A stretch of 29,795 nt of DNA, from the NCBI GenBank assembly GCA_043772905.1, contig JAYVFS010000235.1, positions 1 to 29,795 on the forward strand. The letters run 5' to 3'. Within the stretch, counting starts at the first letter, position 1, and each line of letters begins with the position of its first letter. A model generated the notes under the pieces. It was not told the origin of the DNA and did no database searches. It was given only the letters and a program-made list of their open reading frames with translations. The translations under genes were made by a program, and so were the position numbers. This document shows positions 7,222 to 15,469 of the stretch, piece after piece. Origin of the DNA: JAAFJT01 sp043772905. GTDB taxonomy: Bacteria > Bacteroidota > Bacteroidia > Chitinophagales > Saprospiraceae.

Positions 7222-7836
7222 CTATTGGCAATATTGTTCTATCAAACTTTTGAAACCTTGACTGGATAAAGTATTTTTTATCGTCTCATTGTCTAATCCC
7301 ACTTGTTGATAGCTCCGAATATCTCGAATAAGTTGTTTTCGTCTTTCGACTAATGAAGGATTTTTCAAATTAAAAACCTCAACCGTTTTATGAACTTTAG
7401 ATTTTATAGGTTCTTCTAATGTTTCAACAGGTTCAATTAGCCCAAATTCATTGTAGTAAAAATAGCCTTGAACATCATCTTCCACAGGGTTAAATATTTG
7501 CACGTATTCGGTTCGTTTAATCCTATAAGTATTGTCTTTATACTTTGCGCCAAACGCTCCGTTATTGTCTGAAACAATAAGATTATGCCAGTTGAATGTC
7601 TTTCGAGCATCCAAATCACGTTTAATATAGTGGTCAATATGTGACTCCCCTTCTGATTCTATAGGTATTTCGGTGTAACCACATAGACAATTCTGCTCTT
7701 CAATTAAGATTTGAGAGCGAGTATTTTGAAAAATATTGTTGGCTGTTTCTACGAAATATTGCCAATTAGCGGCTGGGTTTCGTTTTGTAAAATTCACAAA
7801 CTCAGCAAGCGGTTCTCCTTTATTAATTTTTCTCAT
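7222..7836 (-). CDS. ptuB: Septu-like PtuB HNH endonuclease
   Basis: A 204-residue protein with an HNH-type nuclease core: a CxC pair (C50-L-C52), HIDH at 66-69 and NWHNL at 82-86. This is the form of the HNH effectors paired with PtuA ATPases in Septu anti-phage systems and in retron Ec78. The start is placed at 7836 (MRKINKGEPLAEF), overlapping the ptuA stop by 14 bases, which is typical of ptuAB pairs; the open frame reaches 7863 but the extra nine residues are unlikely. The expected role is nucleic-acid cleavage once the ATPase senses infection. It is the last gene of the defence operon and has no copy of the dispersed 12-mer. Confidence 0.8.
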   Translation of the reverse strand: MRKINKGEPLAEFVNFTKRNPAANWQYFVETANNIFQNTRSQILIEEQNCLCGYTEIPIESEGESHIDHYIKRDLDARKTFNWHNLIVSDNNGAFGAKYKDNTYRIKRTEYVQIFNPVEDDVQGYFYYNEFGLIEPVETLEEPIKSKVHKTVEVFNLKNPSLVERRKQLIRDIRSYQQVGLDNETIKNTLSSQGFKSLIEQYCQ

Positions 7837-9319
7837 GATTTTTTTTTCGTTTTGCAATTTCAAGGTTTATGGTCATCAAATCTTGGTCTGTTTGACCTAT
7901 TTCGCTGGCTAATTTAGCATACGCTACTTTGAACCCCTCAGTATCGTATTCATTTTTCATGACTTTTTCTTGAAGTTCGTTGATAGCATCGTCAACATTT
8001 TTAGCGCGTGTACCCTCTAACTCAAAGAAATCAATCAATATCCTATTTGCTGTTTTTCCATAAGGGTTAAAAGAAAACGTTTTTAGTTTTGCTTTACCTT
8101 CCTCATTCTTTAAAATATAGAGTTGTGATTTTTTAGCCGATGAAACAATAAAAGGTGAATGTGAGGTCACCATCAAATGTGCATTATTAGAATCAATTAA
8201 AGTTTCAATATCGCCTAAAAATGTTCTTTGCCATTCGGGATGTAAATACGTGTCAGGTTCATCGAAAAGCAAAAGCGTATTTTCCTCTATCAAAAGTTCG
8301 TTGATTGCTTTTATGGTTATCAGTTGTTGTTCTCCCTCACTTAAACCAAATTCCCTAATAGGCGTATCGTCAAGTTTATTAGTTGCTACACGCAAATCTG
8401 CAAGCATATCAGAAGCATGTAGCATGTTCATTAAATAGAATAGTTTTTTTTCTTCTACAAAAACATCTTTAGTTTCATACCATTTCTTTGAATCAAGAGA
8501 AAAATAGTATTCTTCTCTTTCAGAGTCAAATTCATTATCCTTGAATACATTGTTTTCTTTTAAGGCTTGTAAAAATTGAAGTAAAATGCCTTCTGCCCCC
8601 CAAAATGTTTCTGCTTTATTATTCCTTTGCCAATTCGGTTTTTTAATAAAAAAAGTGATTAGAAAACTATCATTTATGATACCAATTTTATCTTTAAAAA
8701 ACTGGTCTATATCATCATTATATTGGTATGAAAATAACGCAGCTAACAACATCGGAAAATGATATTGCTGAATATAAAACATCGGTTGTGCTTCTAATCG
8801 CGTATAAACTTCATCGGTACTTTTAGCTTTTGCTCGTAAACGGTTTTTATAATCATCTTCAAAAGGTTGACAAATACCTTGCATCGTCTCAAACCATCCC
8901 GCATAATACACTAAGACATTATCGGGTAAGAGTTTTTTGTAACCATATTTTTTTATCAAATCTTCTTTGGTGTATGTGTTGTTGTCTGTTTCTAACCTCC
9001 AATTTGGCGTACCCCAAACATCCCCCCTCAGTATAACGCCAACATAGTTCGTTTCAAAAGAACCTGTCGTTGTCGTTTCGTAGATTGTTTCATCCAATCG
9101 AATGGAATAATGTAATTCAAAATCAAATCGAGGTCTCACATCTTTTTCCTCTTTGACAAAATGTAAATACGCCCCCCTCAGTATCCAAGCCAATGCTTCC
9201 AATACCGTTGATTTTCCCGACCCATTTTTTCCAATGAATAGCGACAAAGGCTGATTAAACTCTACCCGAAAGTCTCTAAGCAGTTTATACTCTTTGATAT
9301 AAAGGCTTTGTAGTTGCAT
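7823..9319 (-). CDS. ptuA: Septu-like PtuA AAA/SMC-type ATPase
   Basis: A 498-residue ATPase of the ABC/SMC-like AAA15 type used in OLD-, Septu- and retron-associated defence. Walker A is GKNGSGKST at residues 30-38, the ABC-like signature LSEGEQQL is near 326-333, Walker B LLLFDEPDTYLHPEWQ near 349-364, and the switch histidine is in VTSHSPF near 384. The middle part is a family-specific insert. The C-terminus runs straight into ptuB. In Septu the ATPase assembles with PtuB and controls its nuclease. Three copies of the dispersed repeat lie in it: 7934-7944 (DTEGF), 9023-9034 (ILRGD) and 9173-9184 (ILRGA), suggesting long residence in this genome. Confidence 0.82.
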   Translation of the reverse strand: MQLQSLYIKEYKLLRDFRVEFNQPLSLFIGKNGSGKSTVLEALAWILRGAYLHFVKEEKDVRPRFDFELHYSIRLDETIYETTTTGSFETNYVGVILRGDVWGTPNWRLETDNNTYTKEDLIKKYGYKKLLPDNVLVYYAGWFETMQGICQPFEDDYKNRLRAKAKSTDEVYTRLEAQPMFYIQQYHFPMLLAALFSYQYNDDIDQFFKDKIGIINDSFLITFFIKKPNWQRNNKAETFWGAEGILLQFLQALKENNVFKDNEFDSEREEYYFSLDSKKWYETKDVFVEEKKLFYLMNMLHASDMLADLRVATNKLDDTPIREFGLSEGEQQLITIKAINELLIEENTLLLFDEPDTYLHPEWQRTFLGDIETLIDSNNAHLMVTSHSPFIVSSAKKSQLYILKNEEGKAKLKTFSFNPYGKTANRILIDFFELEGTRAKNVDDAINELQEKVMKNEYDTEGFKVAYAKLASEIGQTDQDLMTINLEIAKRKKNHEKN

Positions 9320-9330
9320 GACAGTTGTTT

Positions 9331-9501
9331 TTATTCTTCGATATCAATCGCATCAAATTTTTCGTTTAATTTAGCTGGATTAAAGTAGAAATAGTCGGTT
9401 TCTTCATATTGTTCAAAACCTAAATTCTGATAATAGGCATATACTTTATAAAAAGACAACTCTCCATCTTTAGGTAAATTTGTCATTTCCATCTTCTTTT
9501 G
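9331..9501 (-). pseudogene. C-terminal part of the split GNAT protein
   Basis: After the UGA that ends the upstream ORF at 9502, the same frame continues for 56 codons to TAA at 9331-9333. It contains LSFYKVYAYYQNLGFEQYEE followed by TDYFYFNPAKL, which is the usual closing strand-helix-strand of a GNAT fold (YY..LGF). An ATG at 9490-9492, nine bases after the stop, could let this part be made as a separate 53-residue peptide by re-initiation. It ends 11 bases before ptuA. Confidence 0.6.
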
Positions 9502-9999
9502 TCATTCACTTTTTTCTTTATCAGGGTTAGTAGCTTCTTTTTGAAGAGGAAAGGCTTTGAGAACAACTAAATCACAACAACCCGAAAATCGCCAAATAAT
9601 ATCTTTGATGATTTTTTTACCGAAACCTTTCTTTCGCCATGCGGGTAGCAATTCCAGACGGTCAATAACTAATAAATTTGAACTTGAAGCACATACTTCA
9701 TCTATCAAAGGTTCTCTAAAATCATCTGTTTCAAAGTCGAAAATGGTTTCTCCTAAATCCATTAAAAATTGAGAATTGTCAAATACTTCATAAGTATCCA
9801 TCTGATTATTAATAACTAAACTCAATAAAACTAATGACAATCTGGCTTTCCCAATCAATTCACGATTGCGTGAGTCTTCTAACCCATCTTCGTTATTATA
9901 GATATTGACTTTGTATTCGTTGATATAACGATAGGATTCAATATCACCTAATGCTGACTTGAAACTATAATCAAGTTCGATGCAGTAATCGTTTTCCAT
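9502..9999 (-). CDS. GNAT-family acetyltransferase, interrupted by an in-frame UGA
   Basis: A 165-residue ORF between the specificity gene (24-base gap) and ptuA. The acetyl-CoA-binding motif A is visible near residues 114-137: LELLPAWRKKGFGKKIIKDI, where R-K-K-G-F-G is the pyrophosphate loop. It then reads LVVLKAFPLQKEATNPDKEK and stops at UGA. The frame is not shifted: the missing C-terminal part follows in the same frame to 9331, so the whole gene would be 9331-9999 (222 residues). The stop is in context UGA-C, which is known to be leaky. Either the gene is decaying, or both parts are made by readthrough or re-initiation. Its role in the defence operon is unknown. Confidence 0.65.
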   Translation of the reverse strand: MENDYCIELDYSFKSALGDIESYRYINEYKVNIYNNEDGLEDSRNRELIGKARLSLVLLSLVINNQMDTYEVFDNSQFLMDLGETIFDFETDDFREPLIDEVCASSSNLLVIDRLELLPAWRKKGFGKKIIKDIIWRFSGCCDLVVLKAFPLQKEATNPDKEKSE

Positions 10000-10023
10000 T
10001 TTATGTTTGTTAATCGTTTATAA

Positions 10024-11400
10024 TTATTTTTTGCTATTGAATAAGGCGTTTTCAAAGTTTTCGAGGGCTTGCGTACGATTTAATTGAGCAATTTTACCAT
10101 TATTTAATATTTTTGCATCAATTTTATTAATATGAGCAACAATTTGATTTTGTATTTCTATTTTTGGAAATGGTATAAAAATTTCTTTCAAACTTGATTC
10201 AGTAATAGCAGGGTATAAAGCTCCACTCATTTTGTTTTTTAATTGTTCTATTCCATATGTGCTTAATAGGAAAAGTTTTAAAAATTCCAAATTATATGTT
10301 TCAGATGGAGTAATTACAGAAAAACCTGATGAACAAACATAACCATTATATTCATCTGTTACAATTGCAAATCTTTTAAGATAAGGTCTAGTTGTTCCAA
10401 TAATTAAATCGTTTGTATAGATTATTTGTGTTGCTCTACTTGGGGCTTTTGCTATCTCAATTTTTTTTGAAGCAATGATGTTTTTAACAAAATCTATATC
10501 CCCCAATTCAACATAATTGAAAGTATTTTCTTTTTCTTTATTTTTATTCCATCCTCTATGCACAAATTTATAAACTTGACCAATTGTTATTATAGAATAC
10601 TTAGAATTTTTTAGCCCTTTGTATATTTCATTATCCATCGAGAATATATCCCATCTTTGTAATTCGCTATAACTGTATATTTGGAAAAATCTGTTCTTTT
10701 CTTTTTTTTCGATTGGCAGTAATTGCAATGAATCAATAAAATAACTCTCTCTCTCTTTACTTAACTCTATTATTTCACTTTCTAATCTTTCAGCTTCTAA
10801 AACCTTATCATTATAAGCCTCAACCAACTTCATCTGCTCCTCCAAAGACGGCACAGGAATTTCAAAATTCAAAAAAAGCTGTTCATCAATTCTTTGCCTA
10901 TTAGTTGTACCAGAACTTGCACGTTGACAAAGGTCATAAAATTGTTTCGTTGTTGTCAACAAAACAAAAAACTCTGGAACAAGGAGGTTTGTATTAAAGG
11001 AATACGTCAAAAAGTCTTGTGTCACAGCCGCACCTTCCAATTCTTTTGGCACAATACCAAAAGCACCATTCCGTGCATCTATTTTTGACATAATAAATTG
11101 TCCTGCTGAAACACGAAACTGATTCTTTGTACCGATATTTTTACCTATTTCTCTATCACGTTCTGTTACACCACGCCCTTGTACTCTTATCGTCACACGT
11201 TGATATATTATATCGTCTTGAATTTTGACAGTATCTTTAACACGATGAATGAGTTTGCCAATTTTTACAAATTTAAAATCATCTCGATAATCTAAACGAT
11301 TGACTAAAATAGCAGAAGCACTCCAATTCAATATGGAACTGAAATTGAAGAAATTTAGACGATTATAGGTAGGGAGTGCGACAAGGCTATTGGTGTCCAT
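10024..11400 (-). CDS. hsdS: Restriction-modification specificity (S) subunit
   Basis: A 458-residue type I-style specificity subunit with two target-recognition halves. The first (about 1-190) ends with TTNRQRIDEQLFLNFEIPVP and the spacer helix SLEEQMKLVEAYNDKVLEAE. The second (about 230-420) ends with ITESSLKEIFIPFPKIEIQN and a closing helix QIVAHINKIDAKIL. This gives bipartite recognition of DNA and docking on the methyltransferase. The start overlaps the end of the methyltransferase gene by 14 bases, so the two are translationally coupled. The stretch encoding the second half (about 10050-10700) looks more AT-rich than the first, as expected if recognition domains are exchanged by recombination. 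Confidence 0.88.
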   Translation of the reverse strand: MDTNSLVALPTYNRLNFFNFSSILNWSASAILVNRLDYRDDFKFVKIGKLIHRVKDTVKIQDDIIYQRVTIRVQGRGVTERDREIGKNIGTKNQFRVSAGQFIMSKIDARNGAFGIVPKELEGAAVTQDFLTYSFNTNLLVPEFFVLLTTTKQFYDLCQRASSGTTNRQRIDEQLFLNFEIPVPSLEEQMKLVEAYNDKVLEAERLESEIIELSKERESYFIDSLQLLPIEKKEKNRFFQIYSYSELQRWDIFSMDNEIYKGLKNSKYSIITIGQVYKFVHRGWNKNKEKENTFNYVELGDIDFVKNIIASKKIEIAKAPSRATQIIYTNDLIIGTTRPYLKRFAIVTDEYNGYVCSSGFSVITPSETYNLEFLKLFLLSTYGIEQLKNKMSGALYPAITESSLKEIFIPFPKIEIQNQIVAHINKIDAKILNNGKIAQLNRTQALENFENALFNSKK

Positions 11401-13672
11401 AAAACATTTCAGGTTCTCCTACACTATTTGCGCGCAAGATTTTGTTGTCAATAATTGGATAGGAATACGATTCTAATTTAGTTTCCCATAGTTGATTTGT
11501 TTTTCGATATTGTTCAAATTCCTTTGCGACATCGTCTAATTCGTTGTCAATCTTAGCTCCTGTACTACTGATACCCGCTTTTGCTACTTCTACGACAGGA
11601 ATTGAATAGTCAAATCGTTCTTTCACAAGGCTTCTAATATCATCTATCTTTTGTTGTTCTATTCGGCGCAGCGTTTCTTTATATTCTTTTCGAGCTGCGG
11701 TTAGGGCTTCTTTGTCTTTGTTAATACCCCTCAGTATATTTTCTTTTTCGGCAAGTTCTGTTTCGATTTTTTCTATTTCGGGCGCATATTTCTCTGTCAT
11801 TTCACTTGTTGCATCTTCCAAAATCATTTTATATTGAAAGGCTTCGGAATCTGTGAATTTTTTAAAAAAGAGTAAACTCGGTTTGACAGTTGCACCCGAA
11901 GCCATAAAAACATCTTGCGGAATAGATGTAATATTCAAAATCTTAGCTTTTCCTTCAAAATACTCCCGCACTTTTTGCAAAGCCGAATTGTTCAAAACAC
12001 CTTCGGGCAATACAATGCCCATACGTCCCCCTGGCTTCAAAAGATTCAAACAACGGTCAATAAACAAGACCTCTGTCAAACCCGACATTTTGCCGACTTC
12101 AAACAAATCAATAATCGGCTTTTCTTTTTTCGCCCATTCACGCAAAGGATTGACAACAAGCGTTTCGTAATAAGGATAACGCTTTTTATAAAATTCTAAC
12201 TTATTGCTGTCGGGAATATCGGTTTGGCTTACTTTCAAAGACTTTTCAACCCGTGAACCAAACGGCGGATTTGTCAGAATAACATCAAAACGACCATCAA
12301 AAATACCATTGATATTTAATAAGCCATCGTGATGATGAACACCACCATGTCCATCACCGTGCATAATCATATTCATTTTAGCAGTACGCGCCATACGTGG
12401 ATTGGCATCAATACCAAAAATACAATCATAAGACAAACGACGCAGACGGCTTTTCAGATTGTATAAATCTAATTCTTGATTCAGATTATTAAACAGTTCA
12501 TCAACCTTTTCAATGATTTTAGATTGTTCTTTTTCCGATTTATTATAGAAATCCTCAGTGTAATAAATGTCTTTTATTTTCTCTTTTTGTTGTTCAATAT
12601 CTTTTTCAATTTTTTCGCGCACATATTCAAACGATTTTATCAAAAAACCACCACTGCCACAACAAGGGTCACAAACAAATTCACCTTCTGCGGGGTCAAG
12701 TATTTCGACCATATAATTAACAATAGTTCGTGGTGTAAAAAACTGCCCTAACTCGCCACGAAAGGTTTTGCCCAAAAATTCCTCAAAAGCAATACCTTTA
12801 ATATCATCGGAAGTATTAGAAAGATTGTATTTTTCTAATTCTCTAACAATATTCAAAAAACTTGTTTCTCTGATCTTAATTGAATCATTGACATCAAAGA
12901 GTTCATCGTTTTTAAATTCTTCTTTTGTCTGTTCAAAAAGATATTGATAGAAAGGTGTCGTAGATTTCCCACGTATATCTTCATCAGCTTTTTTCAATTT
13001 GTCAAACTGTTCGCCTGAAAAAACCGCTTTTTCACGGCTTTTCATACGCTCATAGCGTATTTTCATAAACAAAATCTTACTGATTTCATCAAAAGCCGCT
13101 TCAGGAGAGAGCTTATCATTATTGCGGATTATAGTATGACACTTAAACAGCAACCGACTAAACTCATCTCGCGTAAATTCTCTTGTTTTAGTCAACAACT
13201 CATGTATTTTTTTCTCATTGTTGACATCAGCAGCCTTTGGAATCTCTATGATTTCTTCCAATTTCTTAGGTATGACACCTTTGACAACCTTGAAAAATTT
13301 CGTTTCCTTCATATTCGTGGTGACAAAAAAATCAGCACCCGCCCATGACGCATAGTTATAACCTTGATAGTAATCTTCATCTCGAATTGTAATATGTGCC
13401 GCTTTACATTCAACAACAATAATGGGGCTTAGTCTTTTTTGTTTATCTTCAATGGACTTCCAAACAACAATATCTGCCAATGCTTTGCCTTGACCACGTT
13501 GAGAATTATTGACTTGTTCTTCTTCGCTCATTTGTTCAAGCGAAAAGCCGTAATAATTCACTAATTGCGCTACAAACTCCTGTCGCACCTTTTCTTCGGG
13601 TTTTAAAACAAGGTCTTTTTTGCGAATTGGTGAATAAATTTTATTTTTATCTATTTTGACTTCAAGAAGCAT
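11387..13672 (-). CDS. Nuclease-methyltransferase fusion of a BcgI-like/type I-like restriction system
   Basis: A 761-residue protein. The N-terminal ~130 residues are an HsdR_N-type nuclease: D67 in LADIVVW and E88-C-K90 in IIVVECKAAH form a D...ExK site. The rest is an HsdM-like N6-adenine methyltransferase, with SAM-binding motif CDPCCGSGGFL near 334-344 and catalytic NPPF near 467-470. A coiled coil follows (EIEKIETELAEKENILRG and beyond, near 635-690). No separate HsdR helicase is in the window, so cleavage would depend on this fused nuclease plus the S subunit, as in type IIB BcgI. It is the first gene of the operon. A dispersed-repeat copy (11727-11737) encodes NILRG. Confidence 0.85.
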   Translation of the reverse strand: MLLEVKIDKNKIYSPIRKKDLVLKPEEKVRQEFVAQLVNYYGFSLEQMSEEEQVNNSQRGQGKALADIVVWKSIEDKQKRLSPIIVVECKAAHITIRDEDYYQGYNYASWAGADFFVTTNMKETKFFKVVKGVIPKKLEEIIEIPKAADVNNEKKIHELLTKTREFTRDEFSRLLFKCHTIIRNNDKLSPEAAFDEISKILFMKIRYERMKSREKAVFSGEQFDKLKKADEDIRGKSTTPFYQYLFEQTKEEFKNDELFDVNDSIKIRETSFLNIVRELEKYNLSNTSDDIKGIAFEEFLGKTFRGELGQFFTPRTIVNYMVEILDPAEGEFVCDPCCGSGGFLIKSFEYVREKIEKDIEQQKEKIKDIYYTEDFYNKSEKEQSKIIEKVDELFNNLNQELDLYNLKSRLRRLSYDCIFGIDANPRMARTAKMNMIMHGDGHGGVHHHDGLLNINGIFDGRFDVILTNPPFGSRVEKSLKVSQTDIPDSNKLEFYKKRYPYYETLVVNPLREWAKKEKPIIDLFEVGKMSGLTEVLFIDRCLNLLKPGGRMGIVLPEGVLNNSALQKVREYFEGKAKILNITSIPQDVFMASGATVKPSLLFFKKFTDSEAFQYKMILEDATSEMTEKYAPEIEKIETELAEKENILRGINKDKEALTAARKEYKETLRRIEQQKIDDIRSLVKERFDYSIPVVEVAKAGISSTGAKIDNELDDVAKEFEQYRKTNQLWETKLESYSYPIIDNKILRANSVGEPEMFYGHQ

Positions 13673-13701
13673 TTTTATTAGATTTTAATTCTCTTTTTTG
13701 G

Positions 13702-13709
13702 CAAAGATA
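13702..13709 (-). promoter_or_regulatory. Likely -7 promoter box of the defence operon
   Basis: On the minus strand TATCTTTG matches the Bacteroidota -7 consensus TAnnTTTG, 29 bases upstream of the start codon of the nuclease-methyltransferase gene. I see no clear -33 TTG box at the usual distance, so the call is moderate. Confidence 0.5.
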
Positions 13710-13940
13710 GAAAACAACAGGAAAAATTAGCTCATTTTTTACTTACGGCTTCGCACTCACCCAACATTGAAAAAATACTTCCTCGAAAACTTCACACGAC
13801 ACGACACATACTATTCTTTTGCATCATTTATCCGAAACACCGAAATGATGCAAAAACATCTAACCTACTAAAATATATTATTTTTTATCCGCATTTCTGT
13901 CACGAATTCGCACCTTTCATATTTATAAACCAGAAAAGTA

Positions 13941-13952
13941 CCCCCTCAGTAT
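13941..13952 (+). repeat. Dispersed 12-mer CCCCCTCAGTAT, intergenic copy
   Basis: An exact copy of the 12-mer described in the findings, in the gene-free region 13673-14791. The first part of that region (13710-13940) holds nothing else I can name. Confidence 0.85.
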
Positions 13953-13978
13953 ATTTTGTCCTTTTTTACCACTCATCT

Positions 13979-14119
13979 CAATTGAGAGCAGTTTTGTCAT
14001 TCAGGAGGAAACTCTTTTTGTCGCTTTTCATTCAGACGGCATCTCTTTTTGTTACTTCGATAGCAACATTGAAAGGTGTTATACAGATTCCTTCTGAATG
14101 ACAAAACCGCTCTCGATTG
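13979..14119. repeat. MITE-like element with 32-bp imperfect terminal inverted repeats
   Basis: The left arm 13979-14010 (CAATTGAGAGCAGTTTTGTC and on) and right arm 14088-14119 are reverse complements with three mismatches over 32 bp. The 77-bp interior has no ORF. It looks like a non-autonomous element; I see no obvious target duplication. Confidence 0.7.
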
Positions 14120-14141
14120 GGTACTTTAGAAATATTAAACA

Positions 14142-14159
14142 ATCCCGAGCACTCGGGAT
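14142..14159. repeat. Short perfect palindrome ATCCCGAG-CA-CTCGGGAT
   Basis: An 8-bp stem with a two-base loop, in the repeat-filled region upstream of the defence operon. Its function is unknown. It has no T-tract, so it is not a standard terminator. Confidence 0.6.
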
Positions 14160-14220
14160 GAACGCCAATAATTCACAAATCACGATTTTTTACATAAAAT
14201 CCAGTTTTTGCAAGAAACAA

Positions 14221-14540
14221 TTGACAATTTGAAGATAGAATGGACGATTTGAAGATAGAATTAGCAATTTGAAGATAGAATTGGTAATTTGAAGATAGGA
14301 TTAGCAATTTGAAGATAGAATTAGCAATTTGAAGATAGAATTAGCAATTTGAAGATAGAATTGGTAATTTGAAGATGGAATTGGCTATTTGAAGATAGAA
14401 TTGGTAATTTGAAGATGGAATTGGTAATTTGAAGATAGAATTGGTAATTTGAAGATAGAATTGGTAATTTGAAGATAAGATTGGTAATACTGAGAATGGA
14501 TTGGCAATTTGAAGATAGGATGAAGGATTTGAAGATGGAA
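14221..14540 (+). repeat. Minisatellite: 16 tandem units of 20 bp
   Basis: Sixteen units in perfect 20-bp register, with consensus TTGGTAATTTGAAGATAGAA. The core ATTTGAAGAT is nearly fixed; variation is mostly at unit positions 3-6 (TTGGTA, TTAGCA) and 17-19. Unit 14 (14481-14500) is the most diverged and contains ATACTGAG. Stop codons fill the plus strand. The minus strand is open by chance because the consensus has no stop there, so the 82-codon ORF across it is not a gene. It is not a CRISPR: there are no unique spacers. Confidence 0.95.
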
Positions 14541-14590
14541 ATAAAATTCTGTCTCTAAAATATGGAAAACCCTTTTGAGACACCCTCATT
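14541..14590. repeat. Degenerate right end of the 826-988 element
   Basis: ATAAAATTCTGT at 14541-14552 and CCTTTTGAGACACCCTC at 14571-14587 match the right part of the 826-988 element (AAAATTCTGT... then CCTTTTGAGACAGCCTC) in order and at almost the same spacing. The left end is not present. It abuts the tandem array exactly. Confidence 0.6.
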
Positions 14591-14791
14591 CAATTTCTGT
14601 CTACTATAACTGTGTGAATTTCATGCGTCACAAAAATAAATAATGTAAGTTTTTTTCTAAAATAAAAAAAAACAAATTGACTCTATTAATTCATCATTGT
14701 AGGATGAGGGCGGACATGAAAAAGGCTTTTGGCTTGTATCGTGTTTTAACAACTGCTACAATATTTTTTACCAGTCTAAAATAATATAAAT

Positions 14792-15415
14792 ATGAGTTTT
14801 ATCAACTGCTCTGCTATTAAGAGCATCAAACAAGACGAGTTCAAGACTTTTGCTGACCTCGTCTATGACAACATGAACGGTAAATCCGTTTATGCACCTT
14901 TCCAAGATGCTGTGTCCGATATGCACGACAAAGCAGAAATATTCCAAGCGGTACTTATCAAATCTAAAGGCAAAGCTACCGAAGCGATAGATGCCAAAAA
15001 TGTTGCCAATGCTGATTTATATCAAGCATTGGTACGTATCGCCAAAACAATGGATGCGACTTGGCAAACCGATGCACACGACAAGTTGAAATCCGATGCG
15101 GGTTTTACGCTCAACAAAACGCGTGAACGCAAGGCGGCTGTCACTTACGTTGACCCGCCCACGAATTTGAAAGTCTATAATGATGCACGTCGGTGCATTA
15201 TGATTGTGGAGTGGGAAAAAGCCGCAAACGGTATCACAACGGCTTTTGAAATCCAACTCAACGATGGACCTTGGCAAAATGGTTTGTACAACGAGGGTAA
15301 AAAAATGGAATTGACTTTTCCATTTGGTTCTAAATTGGTCGTCCGTGCTAAAACGATTGGACCCAATTCTTTGAAGAGTGATTCAGTACAGTCTGATGAA
15401 GTAATGGTGTCGTGA
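14792..15415 (+). CDS. Protein with helical N-terminus and fibronectin-III-like C-terminus
   Basis: A 207-residue protein with no signal peptide. Residues 1-110 are predicted helical. Residues about 118-207 look like a fibronectin type III fold: VDPPTNLKVYNDARRCIMIV, then EWEKAANGITTAFEIQLNDG and the final strands LVVRAKTIGPNSLKSDSVQS. Proteins of this size and layout recur in Bacteroidota, often in several copies, and none has a known function. The gene stands alone after the repeat-rich region. The start is the first methionine of the conserved frame. Confidence 0.7.
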   Translation: MSFINCSAIKSIKQDEFKTFADLVYDNMNGKSVYAPFQDAVSDMHDKAEIFQAVLIKSKGKATEAIDAKNVANADLYQALVRIAKTMDATWQTDAHDKLKSDAGFTLNKTRERKAAVTYVDPPTNLKVYNDARRCIMIVEWEKAANGITTAFEIQLNDGPWQNGLYNEGKKMELTFPFGSKLVVRAKTIGPNSLKSDSVQSDEVMVS

Positions 15416-15469
15416 TTTTTTTGTTCTGACTTTAGTAACATGTAAATAATAACTTGGTCGAGTGGCACA

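Noticed and set aside
9502..9504. Selenocysteine at the in-frame TGA of the GNAT gene
   Set aside because: The position is a hydrophilic linker, not a catalytic site, and I see no convincing selenocysteine-insertion hairpin directly downstream.
12549..12562. ATCCTCAGTGTAAT as another dispersed 12-mer copy
   Set aside because: It has only two C before TCAGT and differs after it, so it is not distinguishable from chance.
11853..12751. Antisense ORFs of 91-105 codons inside the nuclease-methyltransferase gene
   Set aside because: The sense frame is a clear, motif-bearing enzyme; the antisense peptides have no recognisable features.
14221..14540. Possible CRISPR array
   Set aside because: Units are contiguous 20-mers without unique spacers, and no cas genes are in the window.
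14341..14589. 82-codon minus-strand ORF with a repeating YLQI/IFKLPI pattern
   Set aside because: It is only the tandem array read on the strand whose 20-bp consensus lacks stop codons in any frame; the peptide has no start context or family likeness.
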